The translations under genes were made by a program, and so were the position numbers. A stretch of 55,797 nucleotides of DNA from Ideonella sp. (GTDB taxonomy: Bacteria; Pseudomonadota; Gammaproteobacteria; Burkholderiales; Burkholderiaceae_C): assembly GCA_025458335.1 (NCBI GenBank), contig JALOSQ010000005.1, forward strand, positions 1 through 55,797, in the 5' to 3' direction. The notes beneath the pieces were generated by a model, which worked only from the letters and a program-made list of their open reading frames with translations, did not search any database and was not told the DNA's origin. Shown piece after piece: positions 42,466 through 55,797 of this stretch; within the stretch, counting starts at the first letter, position 1, and each line of letters begins with the position of its first letter.

Positions 42466-43692
42466 TCAGTCGATCAGGTCGGCGAGCGTCAGGTCGCCCA
42501 GGCGCGAGCGCCCTCGCAGGCGGTCGGCGGCCGGGCCCCGGGCCAGCAGGTGGGCGTCGATCAAGGGTTGGACCGGCGTGCGTCCCGCGTCGCACAGCAG
42601 CACGTAGCGAGGATCGCTGTCCTCGTCCAGCCGGGCGACCCAGTCCAGGCCGACGAGGTCATCGAGAACCGGCTCGAGTTGCAGCGGATCGAGCCGCAAT
42701 GACCCGGCGATGGCGTGGGCGGTCATGCCGTGCCGGCCGTCCCGCTGAGCGGCCCGCAGCTGCACCAGCACCTGAAGCGCCAGTTCGAACGTCAGGCCCG
42801 GCGCAGCCGGGCGTCGCGCAACGCCGGACCGGAAGCTGGGCGCGTAGGCCGCCACGACCGCGCCCATCAGAACGACCACCCAGGCCAGGTAGATCCAGAC
42901 CAGCAGGATCGGCACGGTCGCAAAGGCGCCGTAGACCAGCGAGTAGCCGGGCACCGCGCCGAGGTAGGCGGTCAGGATACGCTTGGCCAGCACGAGGCCA
43001 GCCGCGGCCAGGACAGCGCCAGCGAGAGCATGGCGCCAGCGCACGTGCGTGTTCGGCACGTAACGGTACAGGGCTGCGAGGCCCGCGAACACCAGGACGA
43101 ATTCCGCGGCCGCCAGCCCCCATCCGAACGTGCCGGGCAAGTCCGCCCAGAGACCCCGCGTTGCGCTGACCGAGCGCGACGCGAGCGTGAGGCTCACGCC
43201 GATCACCAAGGGGCCAAGGGTGACGGCAGCCCAGTACAGCAGGACACGCTGCACAAGTGGGCGGGGTCGTCGCACGCGCCACAGGGCATTGAGCGTGCGA
43301 TCGATGGTCAGCATCAGGGCCAGTGCCGACACGAAGAAGACCACCAGCCCCGCCGCGCCGAGCCTGCTGGCCTTCGAGGCGAAGGTCGTCAGCGCCTGCA
43401 TCACCGGACGCGCGATGGCCTCGGGCACGAAGCCTTGCAGGAAGTAGCGCTGGAGCGCGTCCTGGAACTGCCCGAAGATGGGGAAGGCCGTGAACACGGC
43501 CAGCATGACCGTGACGAGCGGAACCAGCGACACCAGGGTGGTGAAGGTCAGGCTGCTCGCCGTCACGCCCAGTCGGTCTTCGCGGAAACGCCGGGCCAGC
43601 GTGGCCAGGGTGTCGCGCCACGAAGCACCGTCGACCCGCGGTCGAGTCGGTCGCGGGGTCGAGGCATCCAGTGCAGAGCCGGGCGCGTTCAT
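42466..43692 (-). CDS. YihY/RNase BN-like inner membrane family protein
   Basis: VTASSLTFTTLVSLVPLVTVMLAVFTAFPIF...ALYRYVPNTHVRWRHALAGA...YGAFATVPILLVWIYLAWVVVLMGA. Start could also be 43701 or 43704. Confidence 0.92.
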   Translation of the reverse strand: MNAPGSALDASTPRPTRPRVDGASWRDTLATLARRFREDRLGVTASSLTFTTLVSLVPLVTVMLAVFTAFPIFGQFQDALQRYFLQGFVPEAIARPVMQALTTFASKASRLGAAGLVVFFVSALALMLTIDRTLNALWRVRRPRPLVQRVLLYWAAVTLGPLVIGVSLTLASRSVSATRGLWADLPGTFGWGLAAAEFVLVFAGLAALYRYVPNTHVRWRHALAGAVLAAAGLVLAKRILTAYLGAVPGYSLVYGAFATVPILLVWIYLAWVVVLMGAVVAAYAPSFRSGVARRPAAPGLTFELALQVLVQLRAAQRDGRHGMTAHAIAGSLRLDPLQLEPVLDDLVGLDWVARLDEDSDPRYVLLCDAGRTPVQPLIDAHLLARGPAADRLRGRSRLGDLTLADLID

Positions 43693-43714
43693 CGGTGGCA
43701 TCATTCTCGGCGAC

Positions 43715-44149
43715 ATGGTTGACACGTCACCCGATCCTGCCTCCTTGCCTGCGGCTGTCCGCTGGACCCGCTCGGCCGCGGTCGGCAGCCTGCTCGCGCT
43801 CATCGTCCTCGGACTCGCGTGGGAGCTGTGGCTCGCACCCCTGAGGCCCGGAGGCTCGTGGTGGGCCCTGAAAGTGCTGCCACTGACGATCCCGCTCGCG
43901 GGTCTGCTCAAGAACCGCATGTACACGTACCGCTGGGTGAGCCTGCTGGTCTGGCTGTACTTCGCCGAAGGCGTCACGCGCGCGACTAGCGATCCTTCCT
44001 CCCTCAGCGCTGCGCTCGCCGTCGGCCAGGTCGTGCTGTGCGTCGTGCTCTTCGCGGCGTGCGCGGCGCACGTGCGCTGGCGCCTCGCGAATGCACGGGC
44101 GGCCACGCCGGGCGCACCGCCGGCACCGGCGCCGCAGATCCGTGCCTGA
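43715..44149 (+). CDS. DUF2069 family membrane protein
   Basis: LWLAPLRPGGSWWALKVLPLTIPLAGLLKNRMYTYRWVSLLVWLYFAEGVTRA. Confidence 0.88.
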   Translation: MVDTSPDPASLPAAVRWTRSAAVGSLLALIVLGLAWELWLAPLRPGGSWWALKVLPLTIPLAGLLKNRMYTYRWVSLLVWLYFAEGVTRATSDPSSLSAALAVGQVVLCVVLFAACAAHVRWRLANARAATPGAPPAPAPQIRA

Positions 44150-44189
44150 GCCGCCGCGCTCGGACGGGCGCGGGACCGGCGCCATCAAC

Positions 44190-45614
44190 GTGAACCCGGA
44201 TGCCCTGCTCGCCCGATTGCGCCACGTCGTCGGCGAGGCCGGCGTGCTCACTGGGCCAGGCCTCGAGGCGCACGAGGTCGACTGGCGCAAGCGCTACCAC
44301 GGGCGCGCGTTGGCGGTGGTTCGCCCGTCGACACCCGGCGAGGTCGCGGCCGTCGTGCGCGCGTGCCGCGATCACGCGACACCCATCGTGCCCCAGGGCG
44401 GGCACACCGGTCTGGTCGGCGGCGGTACGCCCGACGCGAGCGGCCGCCAGGTCGTACTCCACCTGGGCCGGCTCAACCGGGTGCGTGCCGTCGACGAGTC
44501 CAACCTGTCAATGACCGTCGAGGCCGGCTGCGTGCTGCAGTCGGTCCAGGAAGCCGCGGCCGCGCATGGACTGCTGTTCCCACTCAGCCTGGCTGCCGAG
44601 GGCAGCTGCACGATCGGGGGCAACCTTGCCACGAATGCCGGCGGCACGCAGGTGCTGCGCTACGGCAACGCGCGCGAGCTGTGCCTGGGCCTGGAGGTCG
44701 TGACGGCCTCGGGAGAGGTCTGGGACGGGCTCGGGGGACTGCGCAAGGACAACACCGGCTATTCGCTGCGCGACCTCTTCATCGGGAGCGAAGGGACGCT
44801 CGGCGTGATCACCGCCGCTGTACTCAAGCTGGTTCCCCGCCCGCGGGCCCAGCTGACCGCGCTGGCGGCGGTACCCGACCTCGACGGCGCGGTTCAGCTG
44901 CTGCGCACGGCGGCGGCCCGGTGCGGCCCGGCCTTGACCGCCTTCGAGGTGATGAATCCGTTGAGCCTGGACCTGGTGGCCCGGCACGTGCCGGGCCTCG
45001 CGTCGCCGTGGCGTGGCATTGATCTGCCAGAGCCGGCCTGGTCGGTGCTGCTCGAGGTCTCGGACAGCGACGACGAAGCACACGCCATGTCGATGCTGGA
45101 GTCGACCCTGGGTGACGCACTCGAGCGTGGCAACGCGGTGGAAGCCCTCGTCGCCGACAGCGTGGCCCGCAGCCGCGCGTTCTGGCACCTACGCGAGGCG
45201 ATCCCGATGGCGCAAGCCGCCGAGGGGCTGAACATCAAGCACGACATCTCGTTGCCGGTGTCCCGCATTCCCGCGTTCGTGAGCGCGACCGACGAGGCCC
45301 TGCAACGTGTGAGCCGAGGCGCTCGCATGGTGACCTTCGGCCACCTCGGCGACGGCAACCTGCACTACAACGTCCAGGCGCCCGAGGGGACCGACCCCGC
45401 CGCCTTCCTCGCGGCGTTCGAGCCGGCCGTCAACGCCTGCGTGTACGACGCCGTCGAGGCGCACGGCGGGTCGATCTCCGCCGAGCACGGTATCGGCGTC
45501 CTCAAGCGCGAGGAACTCGAGCGCCGCAAGCCGGTGGTCGCGATGACGCTGATGCGGTCAATCAAGCGCGCCCTGGACCCGGACGACCTGTTCAATCCCG
45601 GCCGCCTGCTCTGA
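44190..45614 (+). CDS. FAD-binding oxidoreductase (GlcD/D-2-hydroxyacid dehydrogenase-like)
   Basis: VVRPSTPGEVAAVVRACRDHATPIVPQGGHTGLVGGGTPD, GGNLATNAGGTQVLRYGNARELCLGLEVV, HLGDGNLHYN, SAEHGIG; GTG start. Confidence 0.92.
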   Translation: MNPDALLARLRHVVGEAGVLTGPGLEAHEVDWRKRYHGRALAVVRPSTPGEVAAVVRACRDHATPIVPQGGHTGLVGGGTPDASGRQVVLHLGRLNRVRAVDESNLSMTVEAGCVLQSVQEAAAAHGLLFPLSLAAEGSCTIGGNLATNAGGTQVLRYGNARELCLGLEVVTASGEVWDGLGGLRKDNTGYSLRDLFIGSEGTLGVITAAVLKLVPRPRAQLTALAAVPDLDGAVQLLRTAAARCGPALTAFEVMNPLSLDLVARHVPGLASPWRGIDLPEPAWSVLLEVSDSDDEAHAMSMLESTLGDALERGNAVEALVADSVARSRAFWHLREAIPMAQAAEGLNIKHDISLPVSRIPAFVSATDEALQRVSRGARMVTFGHLGDGNLHYNVQAPEGTDPAAFLAAFEPAVNACVYDAVEAHGGSISAEHGIGVLKREELERRKPVVAMTLMRSIKRALDPDDLFNPGRLL

Positions 45615-45638
45615 GGGCGGCCGCCACCCGGGCGCGGT

Positions 45639-46097
45639 CTACTGCACGGGCCCCTTCAGGGCCGCGGGGATCGGAAGGGCCATGATCTCGATCCCGTCAT
45701 CTCGCAGGGCCTCGGCCTCCTCGCGCGTCGCCTCACCGCGGATGCCGCGATGCTCGATCTCGCCCGCGTGCATGCGGCGCGCCTCCTGGGCGAAACGATC
45801 GCCAACGTCCTCTGTGTGCTGCAACACGTGCCGCACGGCCTGCAACCACAGCGCCTGGCGCTCGTTCGGGCCGAGCGTTGCGGGTTGTTCGGCCGCTGCG
45901 GGCATAGCGGCCGGTGCCGGCTCGCGAAGGTTGGCCACGTTCAGCCTGGGCGCCGACGGCAGGCGTTCGATCGCCCGGTCACCACACAAGGGGCACTCGA
46001 TGAGGCCCCGCTCCTGCTGGGACACGAAGTCCGCCTCGGACCCGAACCAGCCTTCGAACCGGTGGTCGTGGGCACAGCGCAGGTCGAGTACCTTCAT
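45639..46097 (-). CDS. DUF1178 family protein
   Basis: MKVLDLRCAHDHRFEGWFGSEADFVSQQERGLIECPLCGD. Confidence 0.92.
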   Translation of the reverse strand: MKVLDLRCAHDHRFEGWFGSEADFVSQQERGLIECPLCGDRAIERLPSAPRLNVANLREPAPAAMPAAAEQPATLGPNERQALWLQAVRHVLQHTEDVGDRFAQEARRMHAGEIEHRGIRGEATREEAEALRDDGIEIMALPIPAALKGPVQ

Positions 46098-46122
46098 CCG
46101 GCGATTATGCGCAGCCGCGTGA

Positions 46123-46758
46123 TCAGCCGACCGAAGTCCAGCGCACGTCCCAGCGGCCTGCGCGCCAATTCTGCAGCCACATCAGCGCGACCAACGACTT
46201 GGCGTCCGTGAGTACGCCAGCTGCCGCCTGGCGGTCCAGCGCCTCCTCGCTCGCGACCACGACGTCGAGGAATTCCCCCTCGTCCAGCTGGCGGCGTCCC
46301 GTCGACAGGCCGCGCGCGAACCAGACTTCGATGAACTCGTCGCTGTAGGCGATCGCGTTATGGAGCACGCCCGCCCGCGCCCACTCCGCCGCCTGGTACC
46401 CGGTCTCCTCCTCCAGCTCGCGCCTGGCGCAGGACAGCGGAGGTTCCCCATGCGCCAGCTTGCCCGCCGGGAACTCGAGCATCACGCGCCCCATGGGGTG
46501 CCTGTACTGCCGCTCCACGACGAGCCGTCCGTCGTCCAGGATCGGCACGATCACCACTGCCCCTGGGTGCAGGATGTACTCGCGCCAAGCCTCCCGCGCG
46601 TCCGGTAGACGCACGCGGTCTCGCCGCACGTGCAGGAAGCTGCCCTGGTAGGCGATGGCGGACTCGACCGTGTGCTCCACGAGGTGCGGCGCTTGACCGT
46701 CGAAGTCCGCCGCGTCGTCGTCGTTCGGCGAGCCTCCGGCCGGCCCGTCGGTCGTCAT
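46123..46758 (-). CDS. NUDIX hydrolase (ADP-ribose pyrophosphatase-like)
   Basis: Nudix box GKLAHGEPPLSCARRELEEETGY. Confidence 0.93.
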   Translation of the reverse strand: MTTDGPAGGSPNDDDAADFDGQAPHLVEHTVESAIAYQGSFLHVRRDRVRLPDAREAWREYILHPGAVVIVPILDDGRLVVERQYRHPMGRVMLEFPAGKLAHGEPPLSCARRELEEETGYQAAEWARAGVLHNAIAYSDEFIEVWFARGLSTGRRQLDEGEFLDVVVASEEALDRQAAAGVLTDAKSLVALMWLQNWRAGRWDVRWTSVG

Positions 46759-47057
46759 TCGGGCGCCCTCCGGAGGTAACGCCAAACGAATCCCGGGAAC
46801 GCAAGGGTCAGGAACAGGCATCCGAACGCCGCGTAAAACTCCCAGGACTGCGCGTGCCACTGACCCAGCCGCGTCTCGAGCAGCACCCCGAGCCCGATCG
46901 CGAGCAGGCCAAGCAGCAGCAGTTCGAGCAGCCGCCAGGCGACCGGCTTCGGGCTGCGTCGGGGACCCAGCAACAGCAGGCGCTCGGTCAGGAACGGCAG
47001 GTTGGCCGCCAGCGCCATCACCACCAGCACCAGCCAAACGGCAGCATCACCGGGCAC
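46755..47057 (-). CDS. DUF2818 family membrane protein
   Basis: Small TM protein LVVMALAANLPFLTERLL...WEFYAAFGCLFLTLAFPGFVWRYL directly after nuoN. Confidence 0.85.
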   Translation of the reverse strand: MPGDAAVWLVLVVMALAANLPFLTERLLLLGPRRSPKPVAWRLLELLLLGLLAIGLGVLLETRLGQWHAQSWEFYAAFGCLFLTLAFPGFVWRYLRRAPE

Positions 47058-47124
47058 CAGCAGGACTCCTCGGGCAGTCGCTCACCCCAGATCGCATGTG
47101 GTGACGGACCCGAAGGCAGCCGCC

Positions 47125-48612
47125 TCAGGTTCCGAGCGCCTGCACGATCGCCTGCGCGCACAGCGCCATCAGGCCGCCCGGCAGCAGGCCGAACACCACC
47201 ACCGCGGCACCGTTGAGCGTGAGCAGCGTCCGGACCTCGCCCGTGCTCTCGATCGGGGCGTCATCCACCGGCGGGTCGAAGAACATGACCTTGACGACGC
47301 GCAGGTAGTAGAAGGCGCCGACCAGGGACAGGACCACTGCCGCCACGGCGAGCCACAGGTAGGCCGGCACGTTCGTCGTGACCAGGGCCTGCAGCACCGC
47401 CACCTTGGCGTAGAAGCCCACCATCGGCGGGATACCGGCGAGCGAGAACATGAAGATGGCCATCACGCCGGCATACCAGGGGCTGCGGCGCGCAAGCCCG
47501 GCCAGGTCGGAGATCTGCTCGGATTCGAAGCCCTGACGCGACAGCAGCATGATCAGCCCGAACGTGCCCAGCGTGGTGAGCACGTAGGTGACCGCATAGA
47601 ACATCGCGGAGCTGTAGGCATTGGCCGCCGAGAGGGTGTTGCCGTTCACCACGCCGGCCGTCAGGCCGAGGAGCATGAAGCCGACCTGCGAGATCGTCGA
47701 GTAGGCCAGCATCCGCTTGAGGTTGCTCTGCGCGATCGCGGCGAGATTGCCGATCAGCAGGGACGCCAGGGCCATCACGACCAGCATCTGCTGCCAGTCG
47801 AAGGCCAGCCCGATCATGCCCTCGACCAGAAGCCGCACGGTGATCGCGAAGGCCGCCAGCTTGGGCGCGCCGCCGATCAGCAGGGTCACGGCGGTGGGGG
47901 CCCCCTGGTACACGTCGGGCACCCACATGTGGAACGGCACGGCCCCGAGCTTGAAGCCCAGCCCCGCGACCACGAACACGATGCCGAAGATCAGCACCGA
48001 CTTGTTGATCTGTCCCCCCAGGATCGCCTGGTACACCTCGGGGATCGACAGGGAGCCCGTTGCGCCGTAGAGCATCGAAAGCCCGTAGAGCAGGAAGCCG
48101 CTGGCCAACGCCCCGAGCACGAAGTACTTCATCGCCGCCTCGGTCGCCGGCGGGTGGTCGCGCCGCAGCGCCACCAGCGCGTACAGCGACAGGCTCATCA
48201 GCTCGAGCCCGAGGTAGACGACCAGGAAGTGGTTCGCCGACACCATGACCAGGATGCCGAGCAGGACGAACATGCTCAGCGTGAAGAGCTCGCCCTTGAG
48301 GAGATCACGCTTCTCGGCATACGGGCGCGCGTAGGCCAGGGTGATCATCACCGCCAGCGTCGCGAAGAACCCGAGCAGCGACCCCATCGGGTCGGCGACG
48401 ACCATGCCCTGCATCGCGTACTTGGTGACGCCGTCGGTGAAATCCTGCAGAAGCAGCAGCGCCACCGCCGCGAGCGAGGCCTGCACGACCAGGTAGGTGG
48501 GCGTGCGCCGGGGATGGCGGACCCACAGGTCGAACAGCGTGACGAACAGCGCCATCACCAGCAGCAGCAGGTGGGGGAGGACGCCGTCCCAGTTCATGTC
48601 ATTCATCGTCAT
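47125..48612 (-). CDS. nuoN: NADH-quinone oxidoreductase subunit N
   Basis: Complex I ND2-like membrane protein, last in the nuo run; [22 protein letters not shown]. Confidence 0.95.
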   Translation of the reverse strand: MTMNDMNWDGVLPHLLLLVMALFVTLFDLWVRHPRRTPTYLVVQASLAAVALLLLQDFTDGVTKYAMQGMVVADPMGSLLGFFATLAVMITLAYARPYAEKRDLLKGELFTLSMFVLLGILVMVSANHFLVVYLGLELMSLSLYALVALRRDHPPATEAAMKYFVLGALASGFLLYGLSMLYGATGSLSIPEVYQAILGGQINKSVLIFGIVFVVAGLGFKLGAVPFHMWVPDVYQGAPTAVTLLIGGAPKLAAFAITVRLLVEGMIGLAFDWQQMLVVMALASLLIGNLAAIAQSNLKRMLAYSTISQVGFMLLGLTAGVVNGNTLSAANAYSSAMFYAVTYVLTTLGTFGLIMLLSRQGFESEQISDLAGLARRSPWYAGVMAIFMFSLAGIPPMVGFYAKVAVLQALVTTNVPAYLWLAVAAVVLSLVGAFYYLRVVKVMFFDPPVDDAPIESTGEVRTLLTLNGAAVVVFGLLPGGLMALCAQAIVQALGT

Positions 48613-48625
48613 CGCGCGGCCCCGC

Positions 48626-50101
48626 TCAGTTCAGCTTGGACTCGCCGACGTGGCGGATCAACTCGTTCACGGACACGCTCATCACGTCGGTGAACGGCTT
48701 GGGATAGACACCCATCCACAGCACCGCGACCGCGAGCACGGCCAGCATGAAGAACTCCCGGGCGTTGATGTCGTTCAGGGCGCGCACCTGGTCGTTCGCG
48801 ACGTCGCCGAAATAAACGCGCTTGACCATCCAGAGCGTGTAGGCGGCCCCGAAGATCAGCGTGGTCGCGGCCAGCAGACCGATCCAGAAGTTGACCTTGA
48901 CGGCCCCGAGGATGACCATCCACTCGCCGACGAAGCCGGCGGTGCCTGGCAATCCGCAGTTGGCCATCGCGAACAGAACGGCAAAGGCGGTGAACCTGGG
49001 CATCGTGTTGACCACGCCACCGTAGTCTGCGATCTGCCGCGAGTGCATGCGGTCGTACAGCACCCCGATGCACAGGAACATCGCCCCGGAGACGAAGCCG
49101 TGCGCGATCATCTGCACGATCGCCCCGGAGATGCCCAGTTCATTGAAAAGGAAGAAGCCCAGGGTCACGAAGCCCATGTGCGCGATCGACGAGTACGCGA
49201 CCAGCTTTTTCATGTCCTGCTGGACCAGCGCCACCAGGCCGATGTAGAGCACCGCGACGAGGGACAGGGCCATGATGAACCACGCCCACTCGCGGCTTGC
49301 ATCCGGCGCGATCGGCAGCGAGAAGCGCAGGAAGCCGTAGGCACCGAGCTTCAGCATGATCGCCGCCAGCACCACCGAGCCGCCGGTCGGCGCCTCGACG
49401 TGGGCGTCGGGTAGCCAGGTGTGGACGGGCCACATCGGGACCTTGACCGCGAACGCCGCGAAGAACGCGAAGAACAGCAGGGTCTGCGCGAGGCTTCCGA
49501 GCGGCAGGTCGTGCCAGGTCGCCAGGTCGAAACTGCCGCCCGACTTGAAGTACAGGTACATCAACGCCACCAGCATCAACAGCGAGCCGGCCAGCGTGTA
49601 GAGGAAGAACTTGAAGGCCGCGTACACCCGGCGCGGGCCGCCCCAGACGCCGATGATGATGTACATCGGGATCAGCGTCGCCTCGAAGAAGACGTAGAAC
49701 AGCAGTCCGTCGAGCGCGCTGAACACCCCGATCATGATCCCGGACAGGATCAGGAACGCGCCCATGTACTGGTTCACGCGCTCGGTGACGACCTCCCAGC
49801 CGGCGATCACCACGATCACCGTCATGAAGGCCGTCAGCAGCACGAACCAGACCGAGAGCCCGTCGACCCCGAGGTGGTAGTGGACGTTCAGGCGCTCGAT
49901 CCAGGTCACTCGCTCGACGAACTGCATCGCAGCCGTCGAGGTGTCGAAACCGGTGATCAGCGGCACCGTCACGAAGAACGACAGGAGTGCCGCGACCAAC
50001 GCCATCCAGCGCACGGCGTTGGCGTTCTCGTCGCGCCCGAGGGCCAGCAGCACCAGACCGCTGGCGATCGGCAGCCAGATGGCAGCGCTCAACAGACCCA
50101 T
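48626..50101 (-). CDS. nuoM: NADH-quinone oxidoreductase subunit M
   Basis: [48 protein letters not shown]. Confidence 0.96.
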   Translation of the reverse strand: MGLLSAAIWLPIASGLVLLALGRDENANAVRWMALVAALLSFFVTVPLITGFDTSTAAMQFVERVTWIERLNVHYHLGVDGLSVWFVLLTAFMTVIVVIAGWEVVTERVNQYMGAFLILSGIMIGVFSALDGLLFYVFFEATLIPMYIIIGVWGGPRRVYAAFKFFLYTLAGSLLMLVALMYLYFKSGGSFDLATWHDLPLGSLAQTLLFFAFFAAFAVKVPMWPVHTWLPDAHVEAPTGGSVVLAAIMLKLGAYGFLRFSLPIAPDASREWAWFIMALSLVAVLYIGLVALVQQDMKKLVAYSSIAHMGFVTLGFFLFNELGISGAIVQMIAHGFVSGAMFLCIGVLYDRMHSRQIADYGGVVNTMPRFTAFAVLFAMANCGLPGTAGFVGEWMVILGAVKVNFWIGLLAATTLIFGAAYTLWMVKRVYFGDVANDQVRALNDINAREFFMLAVLAVAVLWMGVYPKPFTDVMSVSVNELIRHVGESKLN

Positions 50102-50126
50102 GATCTCCCTTCGACGTCGAACGCGC

Positions 50127-52156
<2,030 letters not shown>

Positions 52157-52160
<4 letters not shown>

Positions 52161-52474
52161 CCCTTGAGGGTGTCGAGTTCCTCGACGTTGATCGAGGCTC
52201 GGTTGCGGAACAGCACGACCAGGATCGCCAGGCCGATCGCGGACTCGGCCGCAGCGACCGTGAGGATGAAGAACACGAACACCTGTCCCGCCATGTCACC
52301 GAGGAAATGCGAGAACGCGATGAAGTTCAGGTTCACTGCCAGCAGCATCAGCTCGATGGCCATCAACAGCACGATGAGGTTCTTCCGGTTCAGGAAGATG
52401 CCCACCACCGAGATCGCGAACAGGATGGCGCCGAGCGACAGGAAGTGGCCAAGCGTCAGGGGCCCGAGACTCAT
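52157..52474 (-). CDS. nuoK: NADH-quinone oxidoreductase subunit K
   Basis: [50 protein letters not shown]. Confidence 0.96.
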
Positions 52475-53133
52475 GCCTGGCCCCCCTTTGCGGCCGGGTC
52501 CGCCGGCGGATCTTCGCCAGCGGCCTTGATGGCCCCCGGCGCGACATTCGGCGGCAGCTTCACGATCTTCAGCCGCTCGGCTTTCTTGACCTTGACCTGC
52601 TCGGCCGGATCCAGGTACTTCGAGTCCTTGCGGCGGCGCAGCGTGAGCGCGATCGCGGCGATGATCGCCACCAGCAACAGCACGGCCGCGATCTGCAGGG
52701 GATACAGGTACTGCGTGTAGATCTCGATGCCGAGCACGCGCGTGTTGCCGAGCTCCGCGATGGCCGGATCCGAAGGTGCCGGGGTGCTGAGCCGGAAGCC
52801 GCCGAGCAGCACCGCCGACATCTGCAGCGCGATCACCACCCCGACGGCGGCGGCGATCCAGGCGTGCCGCCAGAAACCCTTGCGCAGGTCGTCCACGTTG
52901 ATGTCGAGCATCATCACGACGAAGAGGAACAGCACCATCACCGCACCGACGTACACCAGCACCAGCGTGATGGCGAGGAACTCCGCCTGCAGCATCATCC
53001 AGATGCACGCCGCACTGAAGAACGCGAGCACGAGAAACAGCGCCGCATGCACCGTGCTGCGGGAGGTGATGACGCGCAATGCGGCCAGCAGCAGCACGGC
53101 CGAGAAGACATAGAAGAGGACGGTCGTCGTCAT
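52471..53133 (-). CDS. nuoJ: NADH-quinone oxidoreductase subunit J
   Basis: [52 protein letters not shown]. Confidence 0.96.
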   Translation of the reverse strand: MTTTVLFYVFSAVLLLAALRVITSRSTVHAALFLVLAFFSAACIWMMLQAEFLAITLVLVYVGAVMVLFLFVVMMLDINVDDLRKGFWRHAWIAAAVGVVIALQMSAVLLGGFRLSTPAPSDPAIAELGNTRVLGIEIYTQYLYPLQIAAVLLLVAIIAAIALTLRRRKDSKYLDPAEQVKVKKAERLKIVKLPPNVAPGAIKAAGEDPPADPAAKGGQA

Positions 53134-53304
53134 GGTGTGGGTTCAGCGCGGTGCGCGGTGAGGTGGCGGCCGGAGGCGCCTTGGCCCGTCGGGCACAAGG
53201 CGAGAGCCCGCAAGCTCGGGCCCCGCGGATGGCGCGTACTGGTGCGCGACCCGCGGCGAGACGGCGCAAGCCATACGCCGCCCTCCTCCTCCGAACGCCG
53301 GACC

Positions 53305-53802
53305 TCAGCGGTACCGGGCGTCTGCTTCCTTATTGGCGGCGATTTCCTTTTCGTAGCGATCACCCACGGCCAGCAGCATGTCCTTCGTGAAGTAAAGGTC
53401 CCCGCGCTTCTCGCCGTGGTACTCGAAGATGTGGGTCTCGACGATCGAGTCGACCGGGCAACTCTCCTCGCAGAACCCGCAGAAGATGCATTTGGTCAGG
53501 TCGATGTCGTAGCGGGTCGTGCGGCGCGTCCCGTCGTCGCGCACGTCCGACTCGATCGTGATGGCCAGTGCCGGGCAGACCGCCTCGCACAACTTGCAGG
53601 CGATGCAACGCTCCTCCCCGTTCTCGTAGCGCCTGAGCGCATGCAAGCCGCGGAACCGCGGCGACAGGGGCGTCTTCTCCTCCGGGAACTGCACCGTGAT
53701 CTTCGGCCTGAAGAAGTGGCGGCCGGTGAGCGCCATGCCCTTCAGCAGCTCCGTGAGCATGTACGTGGAGAACAGGTCCTTCAGGGACGTGGAGGTCGAC
53801 AT
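53305..53802 (-). CDS. nuoI: NADH-quinone oxidoreductase subunit I
   Basis: Two 4Fe-4S motifs: [13 protein letters not shown] and [16 protein letters not shown]. Confidence 0.97.
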   Translation of the reverse strand: MSTSTSLKDLFSTYMLTELLKGMALTGRHFFRPKITVQFPEEKTPLSPRFRGLHALRRYENGEERCIACKLCEAVCPALAITIESDVRDDGTRRTTRYDIDLTKCIFCGFCEESCPVDSIVETHIFEYHGEKRGDLYFTKDMLLAVGDRYEKEIAANKEADARYR

Positions 53803-53828
53803 GTCTCAGGCTCCCCAGGTCTCGTTGG

Positions 53829-54893
53829 TCACTGCCAGATGTTCCACGGCGACTGGATCCACAAACCCACGACCACCAGCCAGACAAGCGTGACCGGAAT
53901 GAACACCTTCCAGCCCAGGCGCATGATCTGGTCGTAGCGGAAGCGCGGGAAGGTCGCCCGCACCCACAGGAACACGGTGACGACACAGAAGACCTTGATG
54001 CCCAGCCAGATCCAGCCCGGAATCCAGTTGAACGGCGCGATGTCCAGCGGCGGCAGCCAGCCGCCGAGGAACAGCAGGACCGTGAGCATCGACACGAGGA
54101 TCATGTTCGCGTACTCGGCCAGGAAGAACATCGCGAACGACATCCCCGAGTACTCGACCATGTGGCCGGCCACGATCTCGGACTCGCCCTCGACCACGTC
54201 GAACGGGTGCCGGTTGGTCTCCGCGAGGCCCGAGATGAAGAAGACCACGAAGACCGGCAGCAGTGGCAGCCAGTTCCAGGACAGGAAGTTCAAGCCCATG
54301 TCGGCGAACATCCCCTTGTCCTGGCCCATCACGATGTCGGTGAGGTTCATGCTCGCCGAGACCATCAGCACGACCACGAGCGCGAAGCCCATCGCGATCT
54401 CGTAGCTGACCATCTGCGCCGATGCACGCAGCGCGCCGAGGAACGCGTATTTCGAGTTCGACGCCCACCCGGCGATGATGACGCCGTACACCTCGAGCGA
54501 GGTGATCGCCAGCAGGAACAGCAGCCCGGCATTGATGTTGGCCAGCGCGACGTCGGGCCCGAAGGGAATCACCACCCACGCCGCCAGCGCCGGCATGATG
54601 GTCATGACCGGCCCGATCAGGAACAGGCTGCGGTTGGCAGCCGACGGGAGGATGATCTCCTTGAAGATCAACTTGACGGCGTCGGCGATCGGGGTGAGCA
54701 GGCCCCAAGGGCCGACCCGATTGGGGCCGGGCCGGATCTGGGTCCAGCCGATCGCCTTGCGCTCCCACAGCGTCAGGTAGGCCACGCAGCCCATCAGCGG
54801 CAGCAGGACCGCGACGATCTTGATGAGCGTCCAGGCGACGGGCCACGCCCCGCCGAGCATCGAGGCTCCGAAGGTGTTGATCGAGTCGATCAT
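53829..54893 (-). CDS. nuoH: NADH-quinone oxidoreductase subunit H
   Basis: [67 protein letters not shown]. Confidence 0.97.
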   Translation of the reverse strand: MIDSINTFGASMLGGAWPVAWTLIKIVAVLLPLMGCVAYLTLWERKAIGWTQIRPGPNRVGPWGLLTPIADAVKLIFKEIILPSAANRSLFLIGPVMTIMPALAAWVVIPFGPDVALANINAGLLFLLAITSLEVYGVIIAGWASNSKYAFLGALRASAQMVSYEIAMGFALVVVLMVSASMNLTDIVMGQDKGMFADMGLNFLSWNWLPLLPVFVVFFISGLAETNRHPFDVVEGESEIVAGHMVEYSGMSFAMFFLAEYANMILVSMLTVLLFLGGWLPPLDIAPFNWIPGWIWLGIKVFCVVTVFLWVRATFPRFRYDQIMRLGWKVFIPVTLVWLVVVGLWIQSPWNIWQ

Positions 54894-54903
54894 CCCGGCG
54901 ACC

Positions 54904-55797
54904 TCATGCTTCGACCGGCTGGGGTGCCGGGGTGCGCTCGACCGTCACGCCGCCGAACGCACCGCCGATCGGCGCCGTCAGAGGATGGCCGGCCGGGATG
55001 CGGACGACGCCAGGGGCCAACGACGGATCGTGCCGCGCCGGCAGCGTCGCCTCGCCCGTGTCGCCCGCGATGCGAACCCGGTCGCCCGGCGCCAGCTTCA
55101 AGGCGTTCCACAGGGCGCTGGGCAGCGAGGCCACGGGCGATCGGGCGTCGGCGGTCTGCTGGAGCGCGGGCGCGCGGCGCACGACGGGGTCGGTCCAGTG
55201 AATGGGCACGTCGGCGATCCGCTCCAGGCCCGCCGAGGTCGCGACCGTCGCGAGCCGGCGCCCGCCGGCATCGGCGGCCGGCCGGTTGCTCAGCCGGGCC
55301 GCCATCGCCTCGGCCCCGCCAGGCAGAGCCGCACGCAGCACGTCGTCGCTGGTCTCGAAGTCGAAGCCTGGCAGCCCGAGCAGGTTGCCCAGCACGCGAA
55401 GCACCTTCCAGCCAGGCCGGGCCTGGCCTTGCGGCCGCACCACGCCATGGAAGCCCTGCACCCGGCCTTCGGCGTTGACGAGGGTGCCGGAAGTCTCGGT
55501 GAACGGCGCGATCGGCAACATCACGTCGGCCGACTCGCTGACCGCCGAGCGAAACGCGGTCAGCGCCACCACCGTGTGCGCCGAATCCAGGGCGCCCCGC
55601 AGACGCGCCGGTTGCGCATGATCGAGCGCCGGCTCGACGTTCAGGAGGACGAAGGCCTTGACCGATCCCGCCATCATCGTGGCCGCATCCCGACCAGTGG
55701 ATGTCGCCGGCCGCGCACCGACCAGCTGTGCGCCGACCGAGTTGCCAGCGTCACCGAGGTAGCCCACGCGGGCGCCGGCGGCCTGCGCGATGGCGTC
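54904..55797 (-). CDS. nuoG: NADH-quinone oxidoreductase subunit G, C-terminal part (5' end outside window)
   Basis: [58 protein letters not shown]; immediately upstream of nuoH. Confidence 0.94.
   Translation of the reverse strand, partial: DAIAQAAGARVGYLGDAGNSVGAQLVGARPATSTGRDAATMMAGSVKAFVLLNVEPALDHAQPARLRGALDSAHTVVALTAFRSAVSESADVMLPIAPFTETSGTLVNAEGRVQGFHGVVRPQGQARPGWKVLRVLGNLLGLPGFDFETSDDVLRAALPGGAEAMAARLSNRPAADAGGRRLATVATSAGLERIADVPIHWTDPVVRRAPALQQTADARSPVASLPSALWNALKLAPGDRVRIAGDTGEATLPARHDPSLAPGVVRIPAGHPLTAPIGGAFGGVTVERTPAPQPVEA

Overview
The window is about 55.8 kb of GC-rich, gene-dense core chromosome, most consistent with a Burkholderiales-type betaproteobacterium. This is inferred from gene content and order only: rlmE/ftsH/folP/glmM, recR/ybaB/dnaX with ffs nearby, trxA/rho/rpmE, and nuoG-N followed by DUF2818/NUDIX/DUF1178. 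It runs from the 3' part of argG to the 3' part of nuoG. I find no prophage, IS element, CRISPR array, tRNA or rRNA. The one clear structural RNA is the 4.5S SRP RNA (ffs). Unusual signals are: (1) rnhA lacks about 83 bp, which puts the catalytic C-terminus out of frame; (2) rho carries an exact 25-bp tandem duplication that breaks its frame near codon 46; (3) an 11-bp tandem duplication lies at an addB-like/addA-like GTGA junction; (4) a predicted pseudokinase-HDOD fusion has a 3' end antisense to the 4.5S RNA gene; (5) at least eight genes have -10-like hexamers 6-7 nt before the ATG, suggesting leaderless transcripts; (6) dnaX and a PurM-like gene are divergent across a 14-bp palindrome; (7) gloB and a methyltransferase are divergent with overlapping start codons; (8) there is a lipoprotein with about six FAS1 domains. 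Items 1-3 could be assembly errors and need read-level checks. No computation or database search was run. All family calls come from reading the translations.
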